Source: a virus. Taken from it: a stretch of 25,880 nt of DNA. Shown here one piece after another: positions 7,990 through 16,323 of the stretch (its first letter is position 1; every line of letters begins with the position of its first letter). The stretch covers positions 1 to 25,880 of the IMG/VR virus record IMGVR_UViG_3300009433_000045; one strand, given 5' to 3'. Under the pieces are notes generated by a model. The model saw only the letters and a list, made by a program, of their open reading frames with translations, searched no databases and had not been told where the DNA came from. Both the position numbers and the translations under genes were made by a program.

Positions 7990-8925
7990 ATGGATAAGAA
8001 TTTCTACAATGAGGCTTCCGCAAATAAACTCGGTTGGGAGCCTCATTGGTTTGGCGAGAAGTATTACGATGACAAGTTAGTCAGAGCGATCAAGAAATGG
8101 CAGAAGCAGAAGAAAATCAAGGCTGATGGTTTATGCGGACCCGCGACATTTCGCAGGTTATGGACTGAACGCCAAGCAAAAATTGATGAATATAAGCCCG
8201 TAGAAAGGCATTATTCAAATTACATTGTATATAACGGAAACTTTTTCCCCATCCAATGGAGCAAATTCGTACTGTGGTCTGAAAAAGGCGGTCATCGCGC
8301 TAAGCCCGGAACCTATTACGACTATTCGGCGCGCCCGCAGAGGTCCATACGATATTTTGTAAATCATTGGGATGTCTGCCTGTCATCAGAATCTTGCCAG
8401 AGAGTATTAGATCGCCGCGGCATATCAGTTCATTTTCTTATTGATAATGATGGAACGATTTACCAGACAATGGATCTTCAGCATGCGGCATGGCATGCGG
8501 GCTCTTCACGTTGTAATCGACCGTCAGTTGGGGTGGAGATTTCAAATGCTTATTATTCCAAGTATCAAGACTGGTATATTAAAAATGGCTTCGGCGAACG
8601 CCCAATCCTAGAAAACGTAAGAGTACACGGAGAATCGCTGGCTCCGTTCACCGGCTTTTATCCAGAGCAACTGGAAGCACTTAAGAAACTCTGGACTGCT
8701 ATTCACGGTGCCACTGGGATACCTTACGAAACACCACTCAACCAGTTTGGTACGACTTCGAAGGGGTATGAACAGTCCGTTGCGTACGGAAACTTTACAG
8801 GGTTCGTAAGCCACTACCACATAAATAAAAACAAAATTGATTGCGCAGGGCTTGATATAAAAGAAATGCTGTCTGAAATTCAGTCTATTATCGCCCCGCC
8901 TCACTGCCCTAACGACGAGACATAA
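7990..8925 (+). CDS. endolysin: N-acetylmuramoyl-L-alanine amidase with peptidoglycan-binding domain
   Basis: The 311-residue product has a PG_binding_1-like N-terminus (about 8-60, with AIKKWQKQKKIKADGLCGPATFRRL in two overlapping stretches). A type-2 amidase domain follows (about 118-295) that cuts the amide bond between MurNAc and L-Ala. Zinc ligands as in T7 lysozyme are visible: H126 in VNHWDVC, a histidine in SHYHINK (H275 or H277), and C285 in KIDCAG, with K282 near the catalytic lysine position. GVEISNAYY matches the core strand around residue 181. No signal peptide or membrane segment is present, so export would need a holin. The small membrane protein at 11903 is one distant candidate. 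The ATG at 7990 has only a weak ribosome site. The gene ends the operon before the promoter at 8933. Confidence 0.9.
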   Translation: MDKNFYNEASANKLGWEPHWFGEKYYDDKLVRAIKKWQKQKKIKADGLCGPATFRRLWTERQAKIDEYKPVERHYSNYIVYNGNFFPIQWSKFVLWSEKGGHRAKPGTYYDYSARPQRSIRYFVNHWDVCLSSESCQRVLDRRGISVHFLIDNDGTIYQTMDLQHAAWHAGSSRCNRPSVGVEISNAYYSKYQDWYIKNGFGERPILENVRVHGESLAPFTGFYPEQLEALKKLWTAIHGATGIPYETPLNQFGTTSKGYEQSVAYGNFTGFVSHYHINKNKIDCAGLDIKEMLSEIQSIIAPPHCPNDET

Positions 8926-8932
8926 AAAGTAG

Positions 8933-8961
8933 TTGACACTTTGGTCCAACTAGGTTATAAT
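8933..8961 (+). promoter_or_regulatory. perfect sigma-70 promoter for the MYXO-CTERM-like gene
   Basis: TTGACA (8933-8938), exactly 17 bases, then TATAAT (8956-8961) in the extended form GTTATAAT. It is preceded by AAAGTAG. The spacer contains the palindrome TTGGTCCAA. It is one of the best consensus promoters in the window and serves a lone accessory gene. Confidence 0.9.
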
Positions 8962-8982
8962 CTATCAAACATTAGGAGAAAC

Positions 8983-10152
8983 ATGTTTACAAACCTATTA
9001 CTATCGCTGTGTCTTATGGGCACTGCAAACGCTAGCACGCTTAGTGACAGCGAGACATCTTATTCAGGTGCATCTATCTTAGAAGGAGACTGGGACGTAT
9101 CGTTTGAAACCGCTACCGACATCGCTGGCAGTGAGGACCGATTTCCGTACGCCTTTTTTGAGGGGAATACGCTTTACGTTGGGAACTCGGACATTTATGA
9201 TAACACCGTTGATGCCATTGTGGAATTTTTCTGGTTCCAATCGTCGATTGATCGGGGTACAGATTTTTATGTTGCCGTTATCAAAACAAGGGTTACACCG
9301 GGGCATGACTGCCACTATGCTCCCTGGGACTGGGCAAGGGGCGCGCAGTGTAAGCTATGGGCAGACGAGTGGAGTGATTGGGGTGAACATCCGGTTCTAA
9401 GCGTGGAGGCTATGACAGACGTCGAGCGCGAGCAAGGCGCTTTCCGTTGGGATTGGTCGGTTCCGTTTGAATCGTATGGTATGGATGCCTATGGGCAAGT
9501 CACATTCCAGAATGCGTATGGCATTGGTTCCGACTCCGAGGGCGCTGTAATGGCGCACGGGGAATACAAAGTGGATGAAGAGGGCACTGAAGTGCAAGCC
9601 GCAGGCGATCTTCAAGTAAAAGGTTTCCACTCGTCAGAATATTCGGTCCAGACGCAATACGAGGTTACTCTCTATGAGTGGGATGTGTTCGTCGACGGAC
9701 GCGCGGATCTAATGGCTTGGGACATGTACCTAAACCTCGGCGCCAGGGAGACACAGTCAGCCTACCACGAATACTTCTTGAGTGTCCAGGTAGAGGAAGG
9801 CATGCCCTTCATGATAGAGCAGTTAAACTTTATGGGCAACTTTGACACTGGCTGGTACGATCCCTTTCATCATGAGCTTGGGGTCACCTTAAGCGACTTG
9901 GTCATCTCGCAACCACTTTTCATCCCCGCAGAGGAGCAAGAAGAGGAAGAACCAGTAGTCGCAGAGAGTGATACCGGCAGTGCACCTGAGGCGGAAGCCT
10001 CGGACACAGGTGAGCCGTTTGAGTTTGCCGAGGACGCAACCGAAGCGGGCACCAAGTCGTCCACTGGGTGCAGTTGCGCGGCAACTAACCGTAGCAGCCT
10101 ATATCTCATCTTTATGGCTGCGCTGGTAGTAGGGTTTAGAAGGCAAAGTTGA
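8983..10152 (+). CDS. secreted surface protein with MYXO-CTERM-like sorting tail
   Basis: The 389-residue product starts at ATG 8983 behind AGGAGA (8974-8979). An in-frame TTG at 8941 lies inside the promoter and is rejected. Residues 1-17 (MFTNLLLSLCLMGTANA) are a signal peptide with an Ala-x-Ala cut site. Residues 18-325 are rich in Trp, Tyr, Asp and Glu and probably beta-structured; two cysteines (GHDCHYAP, GAQCKLW) could form a disulfide. An acidic linker with repeated Ser-Asp-Thr-Gly leads to the tail: TGCSCAATN (G362, C363, C365), a hydrophobic helix (SLYLIFMAALVVGF) and RR at the end. Cys-motif, helix and arginines in this order are the plan of MYXO-CTERM tails, which myxobacteria process and anchor at the cell surface. 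The main domain is not recognised. Roles such as receptor masking or superinfection exclusion are inference only. Confidence 0.8.
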   Translation: MFTNLLLSLCLMGTANASTLSDSETSYSGASILEGDWDVSFETATDIAGSEDRFPYAFFEGNTLYVGNSDIYDNTVDAIVEFFWFQSSIDRGTDFYVAVIKTRVTPGHDCHYAPWDWARGAQCKLWADEWSDWGEHPVLSVEAMTDVEREQGAFRWDWSVPFESYGMDAYGQVTFQNAYGIGSDSEGAVMAHGEYKVDEEGTEVQAAGDLQVKGFHSSEYSVQTQYEVTLYEWDVFVDGRADLMAWDMYLNLGARETQSAYHEYFLSVQVEEGMPFMIEQLNFMGNFDTGWYDPFHHELGVTLSDLVISQPLFIPAEEQEEEEPVVAESDTGSAPEAEASDTGEPFEFAEDATEAGTKSSTGCSCAATNRSSLYLIFMAALVVGFRRQS

Positions 10153-11045
10153 TCTATTCGCATGATAACGTTGTAATTGGAGGAGAACTCTCTGCACTGT
10201 TGTATGCGTATGTTAATGGGTACCCTCTCTTTTTCACCACGCCGGTGTATCCTTTCCGATTTGATTACTTTGAGTCGACTGTCGATCTCCGATGCGTGGG
10301 CATTCCTTCTATCGCGCAAGTTTTGAAAACCCCATCTGGCTTCAAAGAAGTTGGGATTCCTAAATACTTACTGTGGGAAAGATTATTCTTTCTGCTTTCT
10401 TTAAGAGGGCTATTGCCATTAGCCGGCTTTTGTGGTAAAATGAGATATGACGGAGATAAAGTTGTCTGCACAAATGAATACTCAAAGATATATGAATTTA
10501 GTTTTGACACTTGTTATTATTTTAGAGATGCTAATATATCTGGGCTAGCACAAAGCCGCATAGATACAGCAGGAGATTATATTTGTTATGATCAGATTGC
10601 ATTCAATAGAGGAGGAAAGCATGAAATTGATTACATATCCACAGATGATGATTTTGTGGGCGAGATATGGTTCCATTCATCTGATAGAATTGATGGGAAT
10701 ACTGGTGTTAAAGATGCTTGTATCGTGTCCCGCTTAAAGCATAGCCAGATCACAGACCCCAATTATTCTGAAACCATGGCACGGTTCAAGATGGAGAGTG
10801 TCCTCAAAGAGCACGGAATGAAAGGTCCGTTCAATGGTTACGGACCAAATGGTCGCCCAAAACACTACAAGATTAGAACGTCCCACATTAAAAGAGTGCA
10901 GGCACCCCCACCTATCATGCCATGGGAAGAGAGTGGCAATATTAAGAAAACGAATCTTGATAATCAACAAATGATAGAGATGTTAAGTCGGGAGACCCTG
11001 GGGCAATACGAGAAACTGAAATGCGATTACATCTTGCCGGCATAG
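10149..11045 (+). CDS. unknown phage protein with Rossmann-like N-terminus
   Basis: The 298-residue product starts at TTG 10149, overlapping the previous stop by 4 bases, so coupled translation is likely. The first 25 residues (HDNVVIGGELSALLYAY) look like a beta-alpha unit of a dinucleotide-binding fold, but the glycine loop is G-G-E-L-S rather than GxGxxG. I cannot assign FAD or NAD binding. The middle is Phe/Tyr-rich and its DNA (about 10440-10700) looks more AT-rich than the neighbours. The C-terminal part (about 215-262) is basic with HYKIRTSHIKRVQAPPPIMPWEE. It overlaps the next gene by 25 bases, suggesting the two products work together. No confident family. Confidence 0.75.
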   Translation: MIYSHDNVVIGGELSALLYAYVNGYPLFFTTPVYPFRFDYFESTVDLRCVGIPSIAQVLKTPSGFKEVGIPKYLLWERLFFLLSLRGLLPLAGFCGKMRYDGDKVVCTNEYSKIYEFSFDTCYYFRDANISGLAQSRIDTAGDYICYDQIAFNRGGKHEIDYISTDDDFVGEIWFHSSDRIDGNTGVKDACIVSRLKHSQITDPNYSETMARFKMESVLKEHGMKGPFNGYGPNGRPKHYKIRTSHIKRVQAPPPIMPWEESGNIKKTNLDNQQMIEMLSRETLGQYEKLKCDYILPA

Positions 11046-11902
11046 TGCCCGTCGCCAATTTAAAAACAGACCACAAGAATGTTTTTCCCGAAGTCCTGCT
11101 CCCGGTAGACAATGGATTTACCGCTATTCAGAAATCGGTTTATGAGTGTGCCATGGCTGGCTGCAGCACCATTTGGGTTGTTGCAAATGATGATCTAATA
11201 CCGCTGGTTCGCAAGACTATAGGGGACTGGATTTACGACCCCGTTTATTACGCTAGAAATTATAGTAAATTTTACAAGGAACAACGGAAAGAAGTGCCTA
11301 TTTATTACGTTCCCATACACCCAAAAGACCGCGAACGTCGCGACTCTTACGGGTGGTCGATTCTCCACGGAATCCACAGCGCATGGAGAACAGCGTACAG
11401 ACTTTCAAAGTGGACAATCCCCCAGAAGTACTATATTTCTTTTCCCATGGGAATGTTCGACGTAGAAAGCCTTAGACCACATAGAAGAGAGATAAAAGAT
11501 AAAGAAAAGAATTTTTTCTTTACGCATAAAAATAAAACAGTGAAAGATGACTTACCTCTTTCTTTCACGATGACAGGAGAAGATTTTAAGTTATGCCGAC
11601 GACACGTGAACAAAACAACCACAAGGGAATATTTACCCCCTTTACCAGACCAGCAATACCCTTCGGAGAAGCTGCCGCTGACCCAGAGGTGGAGCGCACG
11701 CCACTTTCCGATGAGCGTTATTTTCCAACCACTCCAGTGCAGCCCAAAACACGCGACTAAGATTGAAGCGGACTGGTTCTATGACGCCACCGCTTGGTCG
11801 GGATATTGCGACTACCTATCTTCTGACAACTTGATTGAAAGACCGTACGAAGGTATAATACGCCCCCATACCCATACAAAGATTCCCGGAGAGGATAAAT
11901 AG
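11021..11902 (+). CDS. possible nucleotidyltransferase-like (GT-A fold) protein
   Basis: The 293-residue product begins LAGIVPVANLKTD, then VLLPVDNGFTAIQKSVYECAMAGCSTIWVVAND in overlapping blocks. That order (early G-I-V-P, L-P-x-x-N, then an Ala-Gly-Cys-x-x-I-x-V-V strand) resembles sugar-phosphate nucleotidyltransferases. However, the usual GGxGTRL loop is absent, so activity is doubtful. Later blocks are HPKDRERRDSYGWSILHG and YYISFPMGMFD, where a typical enzyme would bind sugar phosphate or metal. The start ATG lies within the previous gene (25-base overlap). The C-terminal quarter is unassigned. I am confident it is a gene and weak on function. Alternatives are an inactive structural relative or an enzyme acting on DNA or glycan decoration. 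Confidence 0.7.
   Translation: MRLHLAGIVPVANLKTDHKNVFPEVLLPVDNGFTAIQKSVYECAMAGCSTIWVVANDDLIPLVRKTIGDWIYDPVYYARNYSKFYKEQRKEVPIYYVPIHPKDRERRDSYGWSILHGIHSAWRTAYRLSKWTIPQKYYISFPMGMFDVESLRPHRREIKDKEKNFFFTHKNKTVKDDLPLSFTMTGEDFKLCRRHVNKTTTREYLPPLPDQQYPSEKLPLTQRWSARHFPMSVIFQPLQCSPKHATKIEADWFYDATAWSGYCDYLSSDNLIERPYEGIIRPHTHTKIPGEDK
11831..11859 (+). promoter_or_regulatory. possible promoter before the small membrane protein
   Basis: TTGATT (11831-11836), a 17-base spacer and a perfect TATAAT (11854-11859) lie within the end of the upstream gene, about 45 bases before ATG 11903. Confidence 0.4.
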
Positions 11903-12244
11903 ATGCTCTGGTTACTCCGACGCCTTAAACACAAACTTGAACACTATAGTTTACAGAATATTAAAAAACAATTGTTGCAATATGGCTTGTCCTTTGTTAT
12001 AATATTTGTAGCCTGGGAGATTATAGAGGACGTTCTCTTCCCGCTGCTGTTTATTTGGTTGGGCAATAATGTAAACCCCTGGTTTTTAACGGGGGCTCCA
12101 ATTAGTTGGATTTTATGCTTGCACCCAATCGCAGTACCTGTTATATTCACTTTATACATTAAATTATCTGGGAGGGTAAATGACACAACCAACAAAATCG
12201 AACACGAATTCTGCAACCACGACGAGGGCGAACCCCAAGATTAA
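11903..12244 (+). CDS. small two-helix membrane protein, unknown
   Basis: The 113-residue product begins at ATG 11903 directly after the previous stop, with GGAGAGG at 11888-11894 as a good ribosome site. A basic amphipathic N-terminus (about 1-25) precedes two hydrophobic segments, roughly 27-53 (GLSFVIIFVAWEI onward) and 60-88 (around SWILCLHPIAVPVIFTLYI), then a short polar tail. The last 65 bases overlap dnaE in another frame, an unusually long overlap for this genome. The size and topology would fit a holin or membrane anchor, but the endolysin is about 3 kb upstream and no holin motif is recognised. Its placement between the nucleotidyltransferase-like gene and dnaE gives no further clue. 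Confidence 0.65.
   Translation: MLWLLRRLKHKLEHYSLQNIKKQLLQYGLSFVIIFVAWEIIEDVLFPLLFIWLGNNVNPWFLTGAPISWILCLHPIAVPVIFTLYIKLSGRVNDTTNKIEHEFCNHDEGEPQD
11975..12003 (+). promoter_or_regulatory. likely promoter for dnaE, inside the membrane-protein gene
   Basis: TTGCAA (11975-11980), 17 bases, then a perfect TATAAT (11998-12003) as TTGTTATAAT, the same 10-mer as at the promoter starting 17063. It lies about 175 bases before the dnaE ATG and would give a long leader. Confidence 0.5.
12119..12147 (+). promoter_or_regulatory. second possible dnaE promoter
   Basis: TTGCAC (12119-12124), 17 bases, TATATT (12142-12147), about 33 bases before the dnaE start. Each box has one or two mismatches. It may act with or instead of the candidate at 11975. 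Confidence 0.35.
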
Positions 12245-15200
12245 GTTCGTAGGTCTACATGCACACAGCGTAGCCGGATCCATCTTCGATGCCATCGGAT
12301 TTCCAGATGCCCATATGGACTTCTGCTACCAGAACGGCGGCGAAGCACTGGCACTAACAGATCATGGTAACATGAACGGTCTAGCCGGACAAGTTCTGCA
12401 TGCTAAGAAAATGCACGAAGCAGGCAAAGACTTCAAGCCCATCTTTGGATGTGAGGCGTATTTTACTCCATCGATTGCCGAGTGGCACGATGCCTACAAC
12501 AAGGCGATGGAAGATAAGAAGAAAGCCCGCGCCATCAAGAAGGATGCCCAGTCTGGCGCTACAGTCGAGGACGAAGGTGACAGCAAGAAGACTCAAGGCA
12601 TCCTAAAGCGCCGTCGGCACCTTGTTCTCTTGGCTCAAAACCAAACCGGACTCAACAATCTTTTCAAGCTAGTATCCGAATCCTACCAGCCCGAAAACTT
12701 CTACCGGTATCCACGGATTGACTACGCCCTCCTGAAGAAATATAATGAAGGTGTCATTGCCTCGTCAGCGTGCCTAGGCGGCGTTTATGCCGGTAACTAC
12801 TGGGAATACCGGGAGGATGGCGAAGAAGCCGTCCTAGAGGCTATGAGGGAGTCTACACGACAGATGGTAGATATCTTTGGAGATCGCTGGTACGCTGAGA
12901 TCCAATGGAACGACATCAAGGAGCAACACGAACTGAACCAGTATGTGATTCAAGTAGCCAAAGAGTTTGGTGTTCGCCTTGTAACAACAGCAGATAGTCA
13001 TTATCCTAACCCAGATGCTTGGAAAGATCGCGAGTTGTACAAGCGGCTTGGCTGGCTCGGCAAGGGGCGCCCTTCTTGGGCAGAAGATGAGTCGCAACTA
13101 CCTGAAGGTGTTGAAGAAATTGGTTACGAACTGTATCCAAAGAACGGCGATCAGATGTGGGATAGTTACAAGCACTACTCCGCGGAGCAGGGCTTTGAAT
13201 ACGATGATGCGCTAGTTCTAGAGAGCATCGAAGAAACTCACAGAATTGCATTCGACAGGATTGAGTCGTTCTTGCCCGACAATACGGTACGCCTACCCGA
13301 GTTTGTTGTGCCAGCCGGCTTCACGGCGACCCAGGCATTGGTAAACTTTGCTCTTGAGGGATTGAGAGAGAAGGGTTTGCATGATAACAAGGAGTATACA
13401 GAACGCCTTAAGCACGAATTGAACGTCATCGATGACAGAGGATTCTCGAAGTATTTCTTAACGATGAAATCGATTGTCGATGTGGCAACTGACATGATGC
13501 TGACCGGTCCCGGGCGCGGCTCTGCAGCCGGCTCTCTGGTGGCGTACGCGCTGAATATCACACAGGTTGATCCGATCAAGTATGACCTTCTGTTTTCGCG
13601 CTTCCTTCGTTCCGATGCGACCGACTACCCGGATATTGACTATGATGTAAGTGATAGCATGGCTCTAAAGGAGAAGTTGGTGGAGATGTGGGGCGAGGAC
13701 TGCGTTGCTCCAATCTCTAACTGGAACACGCTGCAACTAAAGTCTCTTATTAAGGATATTTCAAAGTTGTATGATATTCCATTTACAGAGGTCAATACGG
13801 TAACTTCGGTCATGATGAGGGAGGCAACGCAAGATGCCAAGCAAAAGCATGGAATTAAGGCTGGTGTTTATAACCCTACCTGGGAAGAAGTAATGGAGTT
13901 TTCCCCTACGCTGCGGTCATTCCTCAGCAAACACCCGGCGGTCAAGACGCACGTTGAAGGGCTTGTGGGGCAAGTTCGTAGCTGTTCACGACATGCGGGT
14001 GGCGTTGTGATTGCAGAAAACCTTGATGAAAACATGCCCCTGATTAACTCAGGCGGCGTTCGTCAGGCACCGTGGGCAGAGGGGCAGAATGTCCGCCACC
14101 TTGAGCCGATGGGATTCATTAAGTTCGACTTGCTTGGCTTGTCCACTCTCAAGATGATGGAGGGTTGCATCGAGCACATCCTTCGACGCCATCACGGAGT
14201 TGAGGACCCCACCTTTGCGCAAGTGAGAGAGTATTATGATACCAAACTGCATCCTGATGTCATGGATCTGAACAATCAGGAGATATATGAAAACATTTTC
14301 CACACCGGGAAGTGGGCAGGGGTGTTTCAGTTCACAGAGCAGGGCGCCCAAAAGTTCTGCGTACGTGCGAAGCCGCGCAACATCATCGACGTATCGGCTA
14401 TCACGTCTATCTATCGCCCAGGTCCCCTGTCAGCAAATGTGCATGACGAATATGTGGAGGCAAAGGACAGCCCTCATCACATTAAGTATCTCAATGATGA
14501 CGCCCATGAGGTCACTCATGAAACATTCGGGTTCCTTATCTTTCAAGAGCAGATTGCGCTGCTTGCCCATAAGTTGGGTGGCTTGACGCTTGATGAAGGC
14601 AACATGTTGCGCAAGGTCCTCACCAAGAAGGGAACAGGCAAAGGCAGCGTTAAGGACGTCTTGCACAACAAGTTCATTAACGGGTGCGTAAGCAACAAGA
14701 TCGCTAAAGATAAGGCACAGGCATTGTGGGATAAGTTCGAATACTTCTCTGGCTACGGCTTCAACAAGTCGCATGCGGTCAGTTATTCGATCATCTCATT
14801 CCAGTGCGCATGGCTGTGGAATTATTATCCCGCAGAGTGGATGGCAGCATTTCTCGATAAGGAGCCAGAAACACGCAAGGAGAAAGCGATCAATGTTGCA
14901 AAACAATACGGCTTTGACATCGCGCCGCTAGACGTTAATAAGTCAGGCACAGTATGGGAGATCAGCGATGACGCCAAGACTCTCATCCAGCCGCTTACGT
15001 CTATCAAGGGTTTGGGGATGTCTGCTATCGAGCAGGTACTATCCAACCGACCATTCATGAACGCCGAAGATCTGCTCTTCAGGGAGGGAGTATCCTACAG
15101 CAAACTCAACAAGAAAGCAATGGACGCTCTCTGTCGCGGCGGCGCCTTAGACAACATTGTCGATGATCGGTTTTCTGGACGCAAACATTTTTGGTCTGCT

Positions 15201-15650
15201 TGTATTGTAGAGCGCCCCAAGAACCTAAAAAGATTTGCAGAAAATGTGGAACTTTATAGACCAGAGGGGGACTTCTCGGAGGAAGAGATCATTCAGTTTA
15301 AGACAGATTTGACTGGTGTCTTCCCGATTAACTTGGTTATCAGCCTGGAAACGATCCAGAAATTACAAGAAAAGTTCATTCCACCAATCTCTGAGTTTGA
15401 TCAGGAACTTCAAGTTTGCTGGTTCATCCCCAGGAAGGTAACTGAAAGAAAAACGAAGAAAGGCAAGCCCTATTGGATCGTGGAAGTTATTGATTCCAAT
15501 AACGAAGTTACTAGAATCCGATGCTGGGGGGTGAAGCCTGGTAGAGATCGCATTCAATTAAATCGCCCATATATGGCAAAACTTGATTATGATGAGAACT
15601 GGGGCTTTTCAACTTTTGCTCTTTGGAAAACATTCCGCTTGCTGGGGTGA
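12180..15650 (+). CDS. dnaE: DNA polymerase III alpha subunit (bacterial DnaE type) with intact-looking PHP site
   Basis: The 1156-residue product is the phage replicative polymerase, a C-family enzyme close in length to bacterial DnaE (about 1160). The ATG at 12180 follows GGGAGGG (12170-12176). The PHP domain (about 20-300) shows the metal ligands of PHP nucleases: H27, H29, D37, H62, E92, H147, C198, D272 and H274. A charged insertion lies at about 108-142. The polymerase core has GPGRGSAAGS (443-452), the catalytic pair in PDIDYD (D485, D487) and the third aspartate in GFIKFDLLGL (D650). FNKSHAVSYS marks the fingers, IKGLGMSAIEQV the helix-hairpin-helix, and residues about 1075-1120 an OB-like fold. 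No epsilon exonuclease or clamp gene is visible here, so PHP proofreading or host partners are possible. Confidence 0.96.
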   Translation: MTQPTKSNTNSATTTRANPKIKFVGLHAHSVAGSIFDAIGFPDAHMDFCYQNGGEALALTDHGNMNGLAGQVLHAKKMHEAGKDFKPIFGCEAYFTPSIAEWHDAYNKAMEDKKKARAIKKDAQSGATVEDEGDSKKTQGILKRRRHLVLLAQNQTGLNNLFKLVSESYQPENFYRYPRIDYALLKKYNEGVIASSACLGGVYAGNYWEYREDGEEAVLEAMRESTRQMVDIFGDRWYAEIQWNDIKEQHELNQYVIQVAKEFGVRLVTTADSHYPNPDAWKDRELYKRLGWLGKGRPSWAEDESQLPEGVEEIGYELYPKNGDQMWDSYKHYSAEQGFEYDDALVLESIEETHRIAFDRIESFLPDNTVRLPEFVVPAGFTATQALVNFALEGLREKGLHDNKEYTERLKHELNVIDDRGFSKYFLTMKSIVDVATDMMLTGPGRGSAAGSLVAYALNITQVDPIKYDLLFSRFLRSDATDYPDIDYDVSDSMALKEKLVEMWGEDCVAPISNWNTLQLKSLIKDISKLYDIPFTEVNTVTSVMMREATQDAKQKHGIKAGVYNPTWEEVMEFSPTLRSFLSKHPAVKTHVEGLVGQVRSCSRHAGGVVIAENLDENMPLINSGGVRQAPWAEGQNVRHLEPMGFIKFDLLGLSTLKMMEGCIEHILRRHHGVEDPTFAQVREYYDTKLHPDVMDLNNQEIYENIFHTGKWAGVFQFTEQGAQKFCVRAKPRNIIDVSAITSIYRPGPLSANVHDEYVEAKDSPHHIKYLNDDAHEVTHETFGFLIFQEQIALLAHKLGGLTLDEGNMLRKVLTKKGTGKGSVKDVLHNKFINGCVSNKIAKDKAQALWDKFEYFSGYGFNKSHAVSYSIISFQCAWLWNYYPAEWMAAFLDKEPETRKEKAINVAKQYGFDIAPLDVNKSGTVWEISDDAKTLIQPLTSIKGLGMSAIEQVLSNRPFMNAEDLLFREGVSYSKLNKKAMDALCRGGALDNIVDDRFSGRKHFWSACIVERPKNLKRFAENVELYRPEGDFSEEEIIQFKTDLTGVFPINLVISLETIQKLQEKFIPPISEFDQELQVCWFIPRKVTERKTKKGKPYWIVEVIDSNNEVTRIRCWGVKPGRDRIQLNRPYMAKLDYDENWGFSTFALWKTFRLLG

Positions 15651-15683
15651 CCACTACATACTTTATACAAGGAGAAACACCCC

Positions 15684-16289
15684 GTGAATGTTATAAAGTA
15701 TTTTAGTCCGTTATTGAAAGAGCCATGCCTCATAGATGATCTGCCGGTCGTTATCAGGCTCACCAAATTTGATGAGCCAACCGCCAAGGCTTTTTCCGGA
15801 GCAATGATGAAGGCGCAAAACACCGGACAACCAATTATCCCTATTATTATAGATAGTTATGGTGGTCAAGTCTACAGCCTCATGTCCATGATTTCGGATA
15901 TCAAGCACTCTAAGATCCCGGTCGCCACCATCGTGCAAGGCAAGGCGATGTCTTGTGGAGCCATATTATTTAGTTTTGGCGCCGATGGTCACAGATATAT
16001 GGATCCCGATGCCACCTTGATGATTCACGATGTGTCATCGATGGGTTGGGGAAAAGTAGAAGAGATTAAAGCCTCTGCTGAGGAAACCGACAGGCTCAAC
16101 AGAAAGATCTACACGATGATGGCTGAAAACTGCGGTCACCATAAGGACTATTTTTTAGATATCGTTCACGAAAAGGGTCACTCCGATTGGTTCTTGGAAG
16201 CCGATGAGTGCAAGAAACACAATCTTGCTAATCATATGCATATACCTGAATTAAAAATCAAAACAAAAATTGAATTTGATTTCGGATAA
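15684..16289 (+). CDS. ClpP-like serine protease (first copy)
   Basis: The 201-residue product has the ClpP/crotonase protease fold. It starts at GTG 15684 with AAGGAGA at 15669-15675. The N-terminal strand IIPIIIDSYGGQVYS matches the ClpP oxyanion region. The nucleophile is S90 in GKAMSCGA. H115 follows exactly 25 residues later in LMIHDVSS, the spacing of E. coli ClpP. D168 in HSDWFLEADE fits the third member of the triad, so the enzyme looks catalytically complete. It lacks the usual length of bacterial propeptide, and the C-terminus is extended by a basic strand. It could cooperate with host ClpX/ClpA, degrade host proteins, or process virion proteins. A second, divergent copy lies at 23649. 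The J-domain-like gene follows at once, hinting at a protein-quality set. Confidence 0.85.
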   Translation: MNVIKYFSPLLKEPCLIDDLPVVIRLTKFDEPTAKAFSGAMMKAQNTGQPIIPIIIDSYGGQVYSLMSMISDIKHSKIPVATIVQGKAMSCGAILFSFGADGHRYMDPDATLMIHDVSSMGWGKVEEIKASAEETDRLNRKIYTMMAENCGHHKDYFLDIVHEKGHSDWFLEADECKKHNLANHMHIPELKIKTKIEFDFG

Positions 16290-16323
16290 AGGGCTCCCCT
16301 TCTAGTTACGTCGGAGGTCCATT

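Noticed and set aside
8941-8982. Longer TTG start for the MYXO-CTERM-like gene
   Set aside because: It would lie inside the promoter spacer; ATG 8983 has AGGAGA and yields a clean signal peptide.
10504-10530. TTGACA inside the unknown gene at 10149
   Set aside because: No acceptable -10 box at 16-18 bases downstream.
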